From NCBI RefSeq assembly GCF_014651375.1, contig NZ_BMWT01000002.1, positions 625,477 through 689,476 of the forward strand: a DNA stretch of 64,000 bases, given 5' to 3'. The notes beneath the pieces were generated by a model. That model had not been told where the DNA came from, searched no databases, and saw only the letters and a program-made list of their open reading frames with translations. Both the position numbers and the translations under genes were made by a program. The first letter of the stretch is position 1. Each line of letters opens with the position of its first letter. This DNA is from Tateyamaria omphalii. GTDB taxonomy: Bacteria; Pseudomonadota; Alphaproteobacteria; Rhodobacterales; Rhodobacteraceae. Below are positions 54,869 to 63,975 of this stretch, piece after piece.

Positions 54869-56032
54869 ATGAAAGACACGACCCAATTGAGCGACCTGGA
54901 AGTTGGTTTTGACGTCCCGGCCCTGCCGGGTATGGACGAAACGGACATCCAGACCCCATGTCTGGTGCTGGATCTCGATGCACTGGAATACAACGTCAAG
55001 AAGATGGGCGATTACGCCAAGGCCCACGGCATGCGACACCGCGTGCACGGCAAGATGCACAAATCCGTGGACGTGGCCAAGCTGCAGGTTGAGCTGGGCG
55101 GCGCCTGTGGCGTGTGTTGTCAGAAAGTGTCGGAAGCAGAGGTGTTTGCACGCGGCGGTATCTCTGATGTCCTGGTGTCCAATCAGGTCCGCGATCCAGC
55201 CAAGATTGACCGGCTTGCCCGGATGCCAAAGCTGGGCGCGCGCACGATCTGCTGTGTGGATGACATCTCGAATGTCGCAGATTTGTCTGCGGGTGCGCAG
55301 CGGCACGGCACCGAAATCGAATGCCTGGTCGAAATTGATTGCGGCGCAGGGCGTTGTGGGGTGACGACCACGCCCGACGTTGTGGCCATCGCCAAGGCCA
55401 TCGACGCAGCGCCCGGTCTGAAATTTGCTGGCATTCAAGCCTACCAGGGTGCGATGCAGCATCTGGACAGCTTCGAGGATCGCAAGGCCAAGATCGACAT
55501 TGCCGTTGCCCAGGTCCAAGACGCTGTGGCCGGGCTCAGCGCCGAAGGACTGGAATGCGACATCGTCGGCGGGGGCGGCACCGGCTCCTATTACTTCGAG
55601 TCCAATTCCGGCGTCTACAACGAGCTGCAATGCGGGTCATATGCCTTCATGGACGCGGATTACGGCCGCATCCTCGATCAGGATGGCAAGCGGATCGACC
55701 AGGGTGAATGGATGAACGCACTTTTCATTCTGACCAGTGTCATGAGCCACGCCAAGGCAGACAAAGCTATCGTGGATGCCGGGCTCAAGGCGCAATCCGT
55801 TGACAGCGGCCTGCCATTCATTTTCGGGCGCACCGACGTGGAATACGTCAAATGCTCGGACGAGCACGGTGTTGTAGCAGATCCTGACGGTGTGCTTGCC
55901 ATCAACGACAAGCTCAAGCTGGTGCCGGGTCACTGTGACCCGACCTGCAATGTGCACGATTGGTATGTCGGCGTGCGCGGCGGCAAAGTAGAAACCCTTT
56001 GGCCCGTTTCTGCCCGCGGAAAGGCATATTGA
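54869..56032 (+). CDS. bhcC: beta-hydroxyaspartate aldolase BhcC
   Basis: 387 residues of the D-threonine aldolase family: CLVLDLDALEYNVKKM, HGKMHKSVDVAKLQ with the PLP lysine region, and the C-terminal metal site PGHCDPTCNVHDWYV. Condenses glycine and glyoxylate. ATG 54869 after GAGGAG. Stop overlaps bhcD as TGATG. Confidence 0.95.
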   Translation: MKDTTQLSDLEVGFDVPALPGMDETDIQTPCLVLDLDALEYNVKKMGDYAKAHGMRHRVHGKMHKSVDVAKLQVELGGACGVCCQKVSEAEVFARGGISDVLVSNQVRDPAKIDRLARMPKLGARTICCVDDISNVADLSAGAQRHGTEIECLVEIDCGAGRCGVTTTPDVVAIAKAIDAAPGLKFAGIQAYQGAMQHLDSFEDRKAKIDIAVAQVQDAVAGLSAEGLECDIVGGGGTGSYYFESNSGVYNELQCGSYAFMDADYGRILDQDGKRIDQGEWMNALFILTSVMSHAKADKAIVDAGLKAQSVDSGLPFIFGRTDVEYVKCSDEHGVVADPDGVLAINDKLKLVPGHCDPTCNVHDWYVGVRGGKVETLWPVSARGKAY

Positions 56033-57027
56033 TGGACGGCGCTCAGATGACACAACACGAACTGGTGATCGTCCCCGAGGGGATGATCGCCGACATGCTC
56101 ACCCGCAAATCCGCATTCGACGCCGTCGAGAATGTCTTTGCCGCCATGGCGGCTGGCGACGCCTACAACTTCCCCGTGGTGCGCGAAGCAATCGGCCACG
56201 AGGATGCGCTATACGGCTTCAAGGGCGGCTTTGATCGCGCAGGCGGTGTGTTGGGATTGAAAGCCGGAGGGTACTGGCCACACAACCTGGAACGGCGTGG
56301 CCTGATCAATCACCAGTCCACGGTGTTCCTGTTCGATCCCGATAGCGGACGGGTCAAGGCCATGGTGGGCGGCAACCTTTTGACCGCGCTGCGCACAGCC
56401 GCTGCGTCTTCGGTGTCGATCCGGCATCTGGCGCGCAAGGACGCAAGGGTTCTCGGCATGATTGGCGCGGGCCACCAGGCCACGTTCCAACTGCGCGCGG
56501 CCCTTGAAACCCATGGCTTCGAAAAGGTGATCGGTTGGAATTACCACCCCGAAATGCTGTCGAACCTTGCCAGTGTCGCAGAAGAGATGGATGTGCCTTT
56601 CGAGGCCGTCGACCTGCCTGACATGATCCGGGCCGACGCGATCATCACGATCACGTCGTCCTTCGCACCAACGCTACTGGCAGAGCATGTCAGCCCAGGC
56701 ACACATATTGCCTGCATGGGCACGGACACGACTGGCAAGCAGGAGGTCTCGGCAGACCTGCTGGCAGGGGCAACAGTCTTTGCCGACGAAGTCGCGCAGT
56801 CGGTCTCGATCGGCGAAGCCCAGCACGCGATCAAGGACGGGCTTCTGGCAGACACCGACATTCACCAACTGGGCAGCGTCATAAACAGCGCACATCCCGG
56901 CCGCATCTCGGACGAACAGATCACCGTATTCGACGGCACCGGCGTTGGCTTGCAGGACCTCGCCGTGGCGGCATCCATCGTGGATGCGGCGGTCTCGTCC
57001 GGGCAAGCAACTGTCGTTCCGATTTGA
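56032..57027 (+). CDS. bhcD: iminosuccinate reductase BhcD
   Basis: 331 residues of the ornithine cyclodeaminase/mu-crystallin family; the NAD-binding motif GMIGAGHQATFQ is present at about 140-151. Reduces iminosuccinate to aspartate. ATG 56032 gives a TGATG overlap; ATG 56047 (MTQHEL) is an alternative. Last gene of bhcABCD. Confidence 0.92.
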   Translation: MDGAQMTQHELVIVPEGMIADMLTRKSAFDAVENVFAAMAAGDAYNFPVVREAIGHEDALYGFKGGFDRAGGVLGLKAGGYWPHNLERRGLINHQSTVFLFDPDSGRVKAMVGGNLLTALRTAAASSVSIRHLARKDARVLGMIGAGHQATFQLRAALETHGFEKVIGWNYHPEMLSNLASVAEEMDVPFEAVDLPDMIRADAIITITSSFAPTLLAEHVSPGTHIACMGTDTTGKQEVSADLLAGATVFADEVAQSVSIGEAQHAIKDGLLADTDIHQLGSVINSAHPGRISDEQITVFDGTGVGLQDLAVAASIVDAAVSSGQATVVPI

Positions 57028-57067
57028 GGCACATCACACTGACCTGACCCTCCCAAGCAGGCCAGAG

Positions 57068-57112
57068 GCCCGTCGCGCCGAACACGCTCCGGCGCGGCGG
57101 GCAGTGTTTTTT
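57068..57112 (+). terminator. strong rho-independent terminator after bhcD
   Basis: Arms GCCCGTCGCGCCG (57068-57080) and CGGCGCGGCGGGC (57090-57102): 13 bp with one G-U wobble; 9-nt loop; TTTTTT at 57107-57112. Confidence 0.88.
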
Positions 57113-57278
57113 AGTGGCCGGTTCGACCATTGTCGTCATCACCTCACCGTCCCCACGCATCGAAATCACATTGGTCAGGGAAGGACCAATTCCCCCGCCC
57201 ATCTGGCAAAGTGCAAAAACCCAGAATAGACGCCCGATCACAGGCGGCATGCCTTTCTGCGTGTGATATCAAGCGGCC

Positions 57279-58364
57279 ATGCTCTTCGATTTGCCAGACC
57301 ACGACACCCTGTACAGGGCACTGATAAACCGCGATGCCGCCTTTGACGGACGCGCTTATGTCTGCGTGTCGAGCACAGGCGTGTTCTGCCGACTGACCTG
57401 CCCCGCACGCAAACCCAAACCAGAGAATTGCAGCTTCTTCGGCACGGTGGGCGAATGTATCGAAGCCGGGTATCGCGCCTGCAAACGGTGCCATCCCCTT
57501 GCCCCGATGGCCATGGCCGACCCAGCCATTGCAAGCCTGCTGGCCGCGCTCGATGAACGCCCCGACTACCGCTGGCGGGAAAGCGATGTCGAAAAACTGG
57601 GGTTTGACCTGTCCACCGTGCGCCGCAGTTTCAAACGACAATTCGGAATGACATTTCTTGAAATGGCCCGCCAACGTCGGCTCCGAGACGGGTTCGAAAC
57701 CATGGCCCAAGGGGGCGCGGTGATCGAGGGTCAGCTCGATGCCGGTTTTGAGTCCGCAAGCGCCTTTCGCACCGCGTTTTCGAACCTGGTTGGCAAGGCC
57801 CCCGGCACCCTGTCGCGCAAACCGCTTTTGTTTGCAGACTGGATCACCACTCCGCTCGGCGACATGATCTCGATCACCAGCCAGTCCCAGCTTCACCTGC
57901 TGGAATTTTTCGACCGCAAGGCGCTGCACGGTGAAATCGCGAAACTGGATACATTCGCGAAAGGAAAGATTGGCATTGGCCGCACCAACCTCTCTGACCA
58001 GATCAGAGAGGAACTGGCCGCCTTCTTTGCCGGCACATCTGACGCATTCAAAACGCCCGTCGCCCTGCGCGGTTCAGAATTCACCAAACAGGTCTGGGAC
58101 GCCCTGCGCGAGATTCCGGCCGGACAAATCCGCAGCTACTCTGACATCGCCAGACGCATCGGCCGACCCGCCGCCGTCCGTGCAGTGGCGCGGGCAAATG
58201 GTGCCAACCAAATCGCGCTGGTCATCCCATGCCATCGCGTCATTGGCGTCGATGGGTCCCTGACCGGTTATGGCGGCGGCCTCTGGCGCAAACAGAAGCT
58301 CTTGGAAATCGAACGGCAGTTTCTGCCATCCGCACTGCAAGGAAACAACCATGTCTCAGACTGA
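57279..58364 (+). CDS. ada: bifunctional Ada: DNA alkylation repair and regulator
   Basis: 361 residues. Ada Zn domain with C37, C41, C68 and C71 (C37 is the likely methylphosphotriester acceptor), an AraC-type HTH in the middle (DVEKLGFDLSTVRRSFKRQFGMT in part), and an MGMT domain with PCHRVIG (C318). It removes O6-alkylguanine and phosphotriester adducts and activates the adaptive response. Starts at ATG 57279; overlaps the next gene's frame by 14 bp. Confidence 0.95.
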   Translation: MLFDLPDHDTLYRALINRDAAFDGRAYVCVSSTGVFCRLTCPARKPKPENCSFFGTVGECIEAGYRACKRCHPLAPMAMADPAIASLLAALDERPDYRWRESDVEKLGFDLSTVRRSFKRQFGMTFLEMARQRRLRDGFETMAQGGAVIEGQLDAGFESASAFRTAFSNLVGKAPGTLSRKPLLFADWITTPLGDMISITSQSQLHLLEFFDRKALHGEIAKLDTFAKGKIGIGRTNLSDQIREELAAFFAGTSDAFKTPVALRGSEFTKQVWDALREIPAGQIRSYSDIARRIGRPAAVRAVARANGANQIALVIPCHRVIGVDGSLTGYGGGLWRKQKLLEIERQFLPSALQGNNHVSD

Positions 58365-59124
58365 CAAAGCCAAGCACTTTCACGCACTGCACCGAAGAGA
58401 TGATCCGCTCGTTCTTTACAACATATGGGATGCGGCGGGCGCCAAGACCATCGCCAAGGCGGGCGCGCCAGCTGTGGCAACAGGAAGTTGGTCGGTGGCA
58501 GCGGCCCATGGGTTTGACGACGGGCAGGCCATCCCCCTCGACCTTGTGCTCACCATCGTCTCCCGTATCTGCGCCAGCGTCGACCTGCCGGTCAGTGTCG
58601 ATTTCGAAGGCGGCTATGCGATCGCTCCGAAGGATGTCGCGGAAAACGTTCGACGCGTCATTCGGGCAGGCGCAATCGGCATAAACTTTGAAGACAGAGT
58701 GGTGAACGGCACCGGTCTGCATCCCATCTCCGAGCAAGCAGAACGCATTGCAGCAATCCGGACCATGGCAAATGAAGAAGGCGTGCCGATCTTTATCAAC
58801 GCACGCACGGATCTGTTTCTGGGAACAGACCCCGGAATACATGAGGGCCAGATATCCGAAGCCTTGGAACGCGAAGCGGCCTACGCGGACGCCGGTGCAA
58901 GTGGCTTTTTTGTCCCCGGTCTGACCGACCTTGGCCTTTTGAGCAAAATCACGACCGCGGCCAGCCTGCCGGTCAACGCAATGATGCTGGGTGATCTTGC
59001 TTCGGTCGACGACTGTAAGGGCTGCAATGTGTCCCGCTTCAGTTTTGGGCCCGCACCGTTCGCCCGTGCCATGTTAGACTTGCAAACCCGGTTCAGCAAA
59101 ATTTCTGGGTCCGGCAGCCACTAA
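58351..59124 (+). CDS. isocitrate lyase/PEP mutase family protein
   Basis: 257 residues of the TIM-barrel ICL/PEPM superfamily: YNIWDAAGAKTIAKAG, VDFEGGYA (metal-binding D/E segment), and INFEDRVVNG. It lacks the KKCGH of isocitrate lyase. Could be an oxaloacetate decarboxylase-like or 2-methylisocitrate lyase-like enzyme. ATG 58351 with AGGAAAC upstream; overlaps the end of ada by 14 bp. Confidence 0.88.
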   Translation: MSQTDKAKHFHALHRRDDPLVLYNIWDAAGAKTIAKAGAPAVATGSWSVAAAHGFDDGQAIPLDLVLTIVSRICASVDLPVSVDFEGGYAIAPKDVAENVRRVIRAGAIGINFEDRVVNGTGLHPISEQAERIAAIRTMANEEGVPIFINARTDLFLGTDPGIHEGQISEALEREAAYADAGASGFFVPGLTDLGLLSKITTAASLPVNAMMLGDLASVDDCKGCNVSRFSFGPAPFARAMLDLQTRFSKISGSGSH

Positions 59125-59193
59125 GCGATTCCGTCGCTGTCGGGGATGTGTCGCGCGTATGCGCGATGCGGGGCGTTGCGTACGGGCGAACGT

Positions 59194-59539
59194 TCAATTT
59201 TCGCTGGTACGCACGCTGTCGGGGGTCGAGGCCGCCAGCAAACGCTCTTTCAAAACATTGATAACATCCTGCGCCGTTTCAATATCGGCGGGGGATAAAC
59301 CCTTAGACAAATCGTTCACCCAATGGGTCTGTATTGCGATCGCGTCGTCATACAGGTGTTTGCCTTTTACTGTGACGCCGACAAGATGCGCCTGCTTGTG
59401 ATGCGGGTTTTGGGTGGACTTCAACGATCCCCTCTTTCTTGAGTTCGCTGACGATGCGGTGAACGCCCATCGTACGCGCATGCCATGCAAAGGTCTGTTG
59501 ATCCTGTTGCCAGCGGCATGATTTCTCGCTGGCAAGGCT
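59194..59539 (-). pseudogene. decayed MarR-family regulator
   Basis: Two reading frames together spell a MarR C-terminus: HARTMGVHRIVSELKKEG followed after a frameshift by NPHHKQAHLVGVT and GLSPADIETAQDVINVLKERL. Removing one base from the T-run at 59408-59411 would join them. The N-terminal third is missing (in-frame stop at 59540-59542), as is a short part of the recognition helix. Confidence 0.65.
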
Positions 59540-59842
59540 TCAGCCGCCGCATTTGACGGGACATTCTGCATCGTTCAGGCAGTTGAATTGGTCGCCGGTT
59601 CCGTAAGCCTGACCATGATGGGATTGAACATCCGCGATGGTCTGAAAATGACTGGCAAGATCAAGCGCTACACCTGACAACTTGTCTTGAGGCGCATTCC
59701 TTAAAGAAACCGAACTCCTTCGAGGCTCAGCCTATCTTTCCACCGGTTAAAATTCACACAAGGCAACGCGCGCAGGGTCAGTCCGTTGATATCATGGGAC
59801 ATTGTCAAAATCCTTGAAATGTCATCACCGCATCGCACCCGT
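59540..59842. other. no intact gene
   Basis: Only short open frames. A 33-codon frame on the minus strand begins at ATG 59807. Likely a decayed intergenic region next to the MarR remnant. Confidence 0.5.
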
Positions 59843-59858
59843 TGTCCCCGCGGGGACA
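59843..59858. repeat. 16-bp palindrome copy 3
   Basis: TGTCCCCGCGGGGACA, a perfect 16-bp palindrome located 9 bp past the stop of the minus-strand hydrolase. Identical copies are at 12163-12178 and 31128-31143. Confidence 0.85.
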
Positions 59859-59867
59859 AACCCGGTC

Positions 59868-60578
59868 TCAGCGCAATACCAACGGCTGTTTCAGCCAGTC
59901 TCGCAGCGCTTGTGTCGTCTCCGCCGGTGCTTCAAGCGTCGGCAGGTGCCCGGCATCGTCCAAGACTTTCAGTTCGGCCCCCGGGATTAATTCCGCCATG
60001 AATGTATGGCGTTTGACCGGACATAATTCATCATGCGCCCCGCACAGAACAAGCGTTGGAACCTTGCACTTCCGCAGTGTCCCCTGCTGGTCCCGGCGGC
60101 GTTGCAGCGCACGGGACTGGCGGACGAATACCTCTGGCCCAAGGGCCTCTGCCATGTCCATCACCAGATCCAGGATCTCGTTCACGTAGGGACCGGGCGC
60201 GAGGTAGTTCGGCTTCATCTCGTCCCGCATCACGTCATGCATCCGCCCCGTCCGGACCTTCACGATCTGCGGTTCACGAGCAGCCGCGACCTGCGGCGTT
60301 TCAGCCAGCGGGTTCGTATCCATCAACGCCAACCGGGTCACACGGTCGGGCGCACGGCGCAGGATTTCCATCGCAACGATCCCGCCCATCGACAACCCCG
60401 CCAACGCAAAGCGCTGGGGAAGTTCATCCAGCAGACCGCTTGCGATCTCTTCGATCCGTTCCCCGCGGGTAACGGGCGACACCATCACCGAAAACTCGGA
60501 GGACAATTCGGCGATCTGCGGGCCAAAGAGCCGCGCGTCACACATCATTCCGGGAAGAAAAACAAGGGGCTCAGCCAT
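59868..60578 (-). CDS. alpha/beta hydrolase
   Basis: 236 residues. The nucleophile elbow is GLSMGG (S63); Asp in GAHDELCP and His in DAGHLPTLE complete a triad. LVFLPGMMCDARLF at the start is the oxyanion-hole HG-like region. Substrate unknown. Confidence 0.9.
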   Translation of the reverse strand: MAEPLVFLPGMMCDARLFGPQIAELSSEFSVMVSPVTRGERIEEIASGLLDELPQRFALAGLSMGGIVAMEILRRAPDRVTRLALMDTNPLAETPQVAAAREPQIVKVRTGRMHDVMRDEMKPNYLAPGPYVNEILDLVMDMAEALGPEVFVRQSRALQRRRDQQGTLRKCKVPTLVLCGAHDELCPVKRHTFMAELIPGAELKVLDDAGHLPTLEAPAETTQALRDWLKQPLVLR

Positions 60579-60674
60579 GCCCCTGCCCTGCCATTCGCGC
60601 CATCTGCTGCCTGCTGATTAACGTTTTGTTTACCATGGCCTGCCACGCGAGCGGCGGCAAGCCCTGCCGGTCCG

Positions 60675-61724
60675 TCAACTCTTGATTTGGTCCCAAAAGA
60701 GCGCGAGGTGGCGGCTGACAATCTCGTTGTAGCGGTCGCTTTGTTTGAGTTTCGCAAGCCCCGCGTTGAACCGGTATAGATGCGCGGTCCCGCGCCAGTG
60801 TTTCTTGGAAATCAGCACATGCAGCCCCTCGATGGACACGGGCCGGGACAAGGGCGCGACCTTGTCCGTCAGTCCCATCTCGAACATCTTTTGCACGCCC
60901 AAAAACTCATTCAAGGCCACGGCATCCACCTCACCCGCAACAAGCATGTCGAAGCAATCATCCGGTGTGGCAGGTTGCTCCAACGTCACCAGCCCATCGC
61001 TCAGCCAGCGGCGATCGGCGCGATCCAAGTCGTGGGTGAAATACCCGGCAGGCCGGCACAGGGTTTTTCCGTGCAAGTCCGCGTCCTGCGCGAAGGTGAA
61101 CCTGTCGTCGGCACGGGCAAACAGAAGGATGACCAGATCAACAAGCGGTTCGGAGAAATGGAAATTCGCGCACCGTTCATTGGACGGATTCCCTGCGCAG
61201 TCCGGCTTGAACCACGGGAACCCCATGTCAAACTCCTTGCTGTCGAGCATCGGAAAGAGGTGTTTGGACCAGTCATTTTCCCACTCAATGGAATAGGTGA
61301 GCGGGTTCGGCGTCTCCTCAAACGCGGCATTGACCAGCTCGGTCAACATCCCCTGCCCCGGCCAATCCAGATCGGTGAAAGGGGCGTAGTTCGAGGCGGT
61401 GACCAGCTTGATCTCGGCCTCGTCTTTTTGCTGTAGGGGTTTGGGGTCCGCCTGAACTGTTGGCGCTGGCGCCTGAGGTTGTGCGGCACCTTCGGGGCAC
61501 GGGATCGTCAGCACCGTGCCTGCGGGCAGATCCAGCAGGCTGCCGCCCTGAATGTCCGGGTTGTTATAGAAGATCAGCGACCAGCGTGACAGATCGCCAA
61601 GCTGCTCTTCGGCAATCGAAAAAAGCGTATCCCCCGGCGCCACGACCAGAGACGGCTGGCACGCCATGGCCGCCGAGCCAAATCCCAAAAACGCGACTGT
61701 CGAGACAGCGAGACGACCCGACAT
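60675..61724 (-). CDS. LysM plus periplasmic solute-binding (SBP_bac_3-like) fusion, copy 2
   Basis: 349 residues: signal peptide, LysM at about 27-76 (VVAPGDTLFSIAEEQLGDLSRW then LPAGTVLTIP), a Pro/Ala/Gln linker, then an amino-acid-type solute-binding domain from about 105 (VTASNYAPFTDLDWPGQGMLTELV in part). It is a paralogue of the upstream gene, sharing CRPAGYFTHDLDRADRRW and RPVSIEGLHVL. TGATG overlap between the two. No transporter permease or ATPase adjoins. Confidence 0.9.
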   Translation of the reverse strand: MSGRLAVSTVAFLGFGSAAMACQPSLVVAPGDTLFSIAEEQLGDLSRWSLIFYNNPDIQGGSLLDLPAGTVLTIPCPEGAAQPQAPAPTVQADPKPLQQKDEAEIKLVTASNYAPFTDLDWPGQGMLTELVNAAFEETPNPLTYSIEWENDWSKHLFPMLDSKEFDMGFPWFKPDCAGNPSNERCANFHFSEPLVDLVILLFARADDRFTFAQDADLHGKTLCRPAGYFTHDLDRADRRWLSDGLVTLEQPATPDDCFDMLVAGEVDAVALNEFLGVQKMFEMGLTDKVAPLSRPVSIEGLHVLISKKHWRGTAHLYRFNAGLAKLKQSDRYNEIVSRHLALFWDQIKS

Positions 61725-62791
61725 CAGAAATCAGCCCAAATCTTTGACATGTGCCGGTCAATGACCTGCTGGTACTCACCTGAGAGCTTGATCGCATCCA
61801 GCCCACCGTTGATCGTGGACAAGAGCGCATCAGCATTTGGGTGATCCTTGTGTACGAGGACGTGTAGCCCTTCGATAGACACCGGGCGGCCCTGCACCAC
61901 TTCAACCTGATCCTTCAGGCCCAGATCCTTGATCGCGGCGCGGCCCGTGAATTCGTTCATCGCAACGGCGTCCACTTCACCTGCGACCAGCATGTCAAAG
62001 CAGCCTTTCACCGTTTGAGGCTGCTTCAGGGTGATCTTGCCATCTGTGATCCAGCGCCGGTCGGCGCGGTCCAGATCGTGGGTGAAGTATCCTGCGGGAC
62101 GACACAGCGTGCGCCCTTCGATATCGCTATCCTGCGCAAAGGGGATGGGCCGCGTTTTGTCCACGAAGAGCAGGATCAGCATCTCGAACATCGGGTCCGA
62201 GAAGTGGAAATTCGTGCAGCGGTAATTGTCCGGAGAACCTGCGCAATCGGGTTTGTACCAGGGAAAGGCCATGTCCATCATGGCGCTGCTCATCAGCGGG
62301 TCCAGATGCGAAGACCAATCATTGACCCAGTGCACACGGAAATTGTCATTTGATTGCGAACTGCGCATCGCTGTGTGGACGACATCCGTAATGAGCCCTT
62401 CGTTTTCAAGGGCTTGGTCGGTGAAAGGGGCAAAGTCACCGGCCGTGACGATATTGATCGACTGTTCGAGTTTACGCCGCGTGGGTGCTGCCGCCGCCTG
62501 TGCGACCGGGGCGGCGGTTGCCGTCGCCCCCGGAAGACCGACCGGCAGACCGTCGATACAGCCCAGCCGCAACTCCATTCCCACCCGTAGGGCGTCTGGG
62601 TTCTCACCGATGACAGACAGGTTGTTGCGGTGCACCTCGGTCCACTTGGTCGCGTTCTTGTACTGCTGATCCGCGATCACAGACAGGCTGTCGCCCCGTT
62701 CCACTGTGTAGACGCCGCCGCATGCCTGTGCAGCAACCGTTGTGGCCGTCGCTGCAAATGCCAGCGCCGCCGCCCCCAAGAATCGTTTCAT
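61724..62791 (-). CDS. LysM plus periplasmic solute-binding fusion, copy 1
   Basis: 355 residues with signal peptide (FLGAAALAFAATATTVAAQA), LysM at about 27-77 (YTVERGDSLSVIADQQYKNATKW), an Ala/Pro linker, and an SBP domain from about 110 (IVTAGDFAPFTDQALENEGLI). Paired Cys in both copies (DCAGSPDNYRC) suggest a disulfide. LysM may tether the binding protein to peptidoglycan. First gene of the tandem. Confidence 0.9.
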   Translation of the reverse strand: MKRFLGAAALAFAATATTVAAQACGGVYTVERGDSLSVIADQQYKNATKWTEVHRNNLSVIGENPDALRVGMELRLGCIDGLPVGLPGATATAAPVAQAAAAPTRRKLEQSINIVTAGDFAPFTDQALENEGLITDVVHTAMRSSQSNDNFRVHWVNDWSSHLDPLMSSAMMDMAFPWYKPDCAGSPDNYRCTNFHFSDPMFEMLILLFVDKTRPIPFAQDSDIEGRTLCRPAGYFTHDLDRADRRWITDGKITLKQPQTVKGCFDMLVAGEVDAVAMNEFTGRAAIKDLGLKDQVEVVQGRPVSIEGLHVLVHKDHPNADALLSTINGGLDAIKLSGEYQQVIDRHMSKIWADF

Positions 62792-62913
62792 TGCCTGTTC
62801 CCCCAGGTGTATTAGGGCGCAAAATCCCTTATTTTGCTGGGCTCCGTCAACTCACAAACCAGATATTGGGCCAAAGTATACAGGTTGACAGTCTGGGCGT
62901 GGTGCCCACCGCA

Positions 62914-63546
62914 TCAGGGGTAAGCGATTCCGCGGAATGGTGGGAAGTCGGCATAGCGGCGCTGCCTTTGCTCCAGCGGCTCTGCCGGGTCGTTCCCGCG
63001 CCGCAGAAGCAGACCCTTGGGCGCGATATAGCTGCCAATCATGCGGTGTGGCGTTGGGCGCCAATCGAGATTGAAGGCGCAGAGTTTTGGAAAGAACCAC
63101 ATGCCGGAATAGGGCAAATAGTCATGAACCCACCATGCCAGATCGCGCCAGTCACGCCCCTGTTCGTATTGGTCGGTGAACCATGGTATCACCAGTGATG
63201 TGCCCGCGATGGCCGCATCCCCCTGCCCCCAATCCCAGATGTGGCATTCGATCGGGTTGTCGTTGCGGGCGCAGTTCAGCCTGTTTTCATTGCCGTACTG
63301 GTTGAGTTCCGGCGAGCGGTAGCCGGAGCGGATGGCAAGCCTGCCAAAGGTTTCTTCGAGCGGGTCGAGCAATTGGGTGCAGAGCTGTTTGCCATGGGCG
63401 ATTGCAAGGTCCGGGTCCCGGGGCAGGTTCTGGATTTCGTGGTAGTTGCCGATTTCCGAGTAGAGGAAGTCGCGCATGTAGAAGTGTTTGGACAGCCGCA
63501 CGCGGCCAAGGCTTTCAAGGCTCCACATGCTGCCGGGGCGGCGCAT
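62914..63546 (-). CDS. M15 peptidase-like hypothetical protein
   Basis: 210 residues. FYMRDFLYSEIGNYHEIQN, then RLAIRSGYRSPELN and CHIWDWGQGDAA suggest the M15/D,D-peptidase-like fold (SGYRSPxxN plus H-x-G-A), though the full zinc triad is not certain. Strong aromatic content in the C-half. Starts directly after the VOC gene stop (no gap). Function unproven. Confidence 0.65.
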   Translation of the reverse strand: MRRPGSMWSLESLGRVRLSKHFYMRDFLYSEIGNYHEIQNLPRDPDLAIAHGKQLCTQLLDPLEETFGRLAIRSGYRSPELNQYGNENRLNCARNDNPIECHIWDWGQGDAAIAGTSLVIPWFTDQYEQGRDWRDLAWWVHDYLPYSGMWFFPKLCAFNLDWRPTPHRMIGSYIAPKGLLLRRGNDPAEPLEQRQRRYADFPPFRGIAYP

Positions 63547-63975
63547 TCAGGCGGCCCCGTTCCATTGGAATTCGCCGTTTGGCCCAAGCGGGGAGAACGG
63601 GTTGTAGGCGATTTCCCAGATGTGCCCTTCGGGATCAGCGAAGTAGCCGTGGTGGCCGCCCCAGAACACGTCCTGGGTCGGTTTGAGGATCTTGGCCCCT
63701 GCTGCCTCGGCCCGCGCGAGGAGCGGTGCAACGTCGGTCTTTTCCGGTACGTTGTGTGCAAGGGTTATGGCGCCGCGCCCAAGTTGATCGATGGGCAGTC
63801 CGATCTCGTCTGCCAGAGCTTGCAGCGGGTATAGGCCGAGCGTCTGTCCGATCAGGTTGAAAGCGATAACCCCATCGGGGCTGTCGACCCTTTGCCAGCC
63901 CAGCGCCTCGTAAAACGCCGCCAGCTTTTCCATGTCGCGGGCACCGAGTGTGATGAGCGAGACGCGTTGGTCCAT
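63547..63975 (-). CDS. VOC family (glyoxalase/dioxygenase fold) protein
   Basis: 142 residues from ATG 63975 with GGAGA upstream: VSLITLGARDMEKLAAFYEALGW, and the second beta-alpha unit DVFWGGHHGYFADPEGHIWEIAYNPF. Metal ligands can be read as His/Glu at the ends. Substrate unknown. Likely co-transcribed with the M15-like gene. Confidence 0.9.
   Translation of the reverse strand: MDQRVSLITLGARDMEKLAAFYEALGWQRVDSPDGVIAFNLIGQTLGLYPLQALADEIGLPIDQLGRGAITLAHNVPEKTDVAPLLARAEAAGAKILKPTQDVFWGGHHGYFADPEGHIWEIAYNPFSPLGPNGEFQWNGAA

Noticed and set aside
54134-55630. 498-codon minus-strand open frame
   Set aside because: Antisense to bhcB and bhcC; same explanation.
59706-59807. 33-codon minus-strand frame
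   Set aside because: No conserved feature and no strong ribosome site; treated as non-coding.
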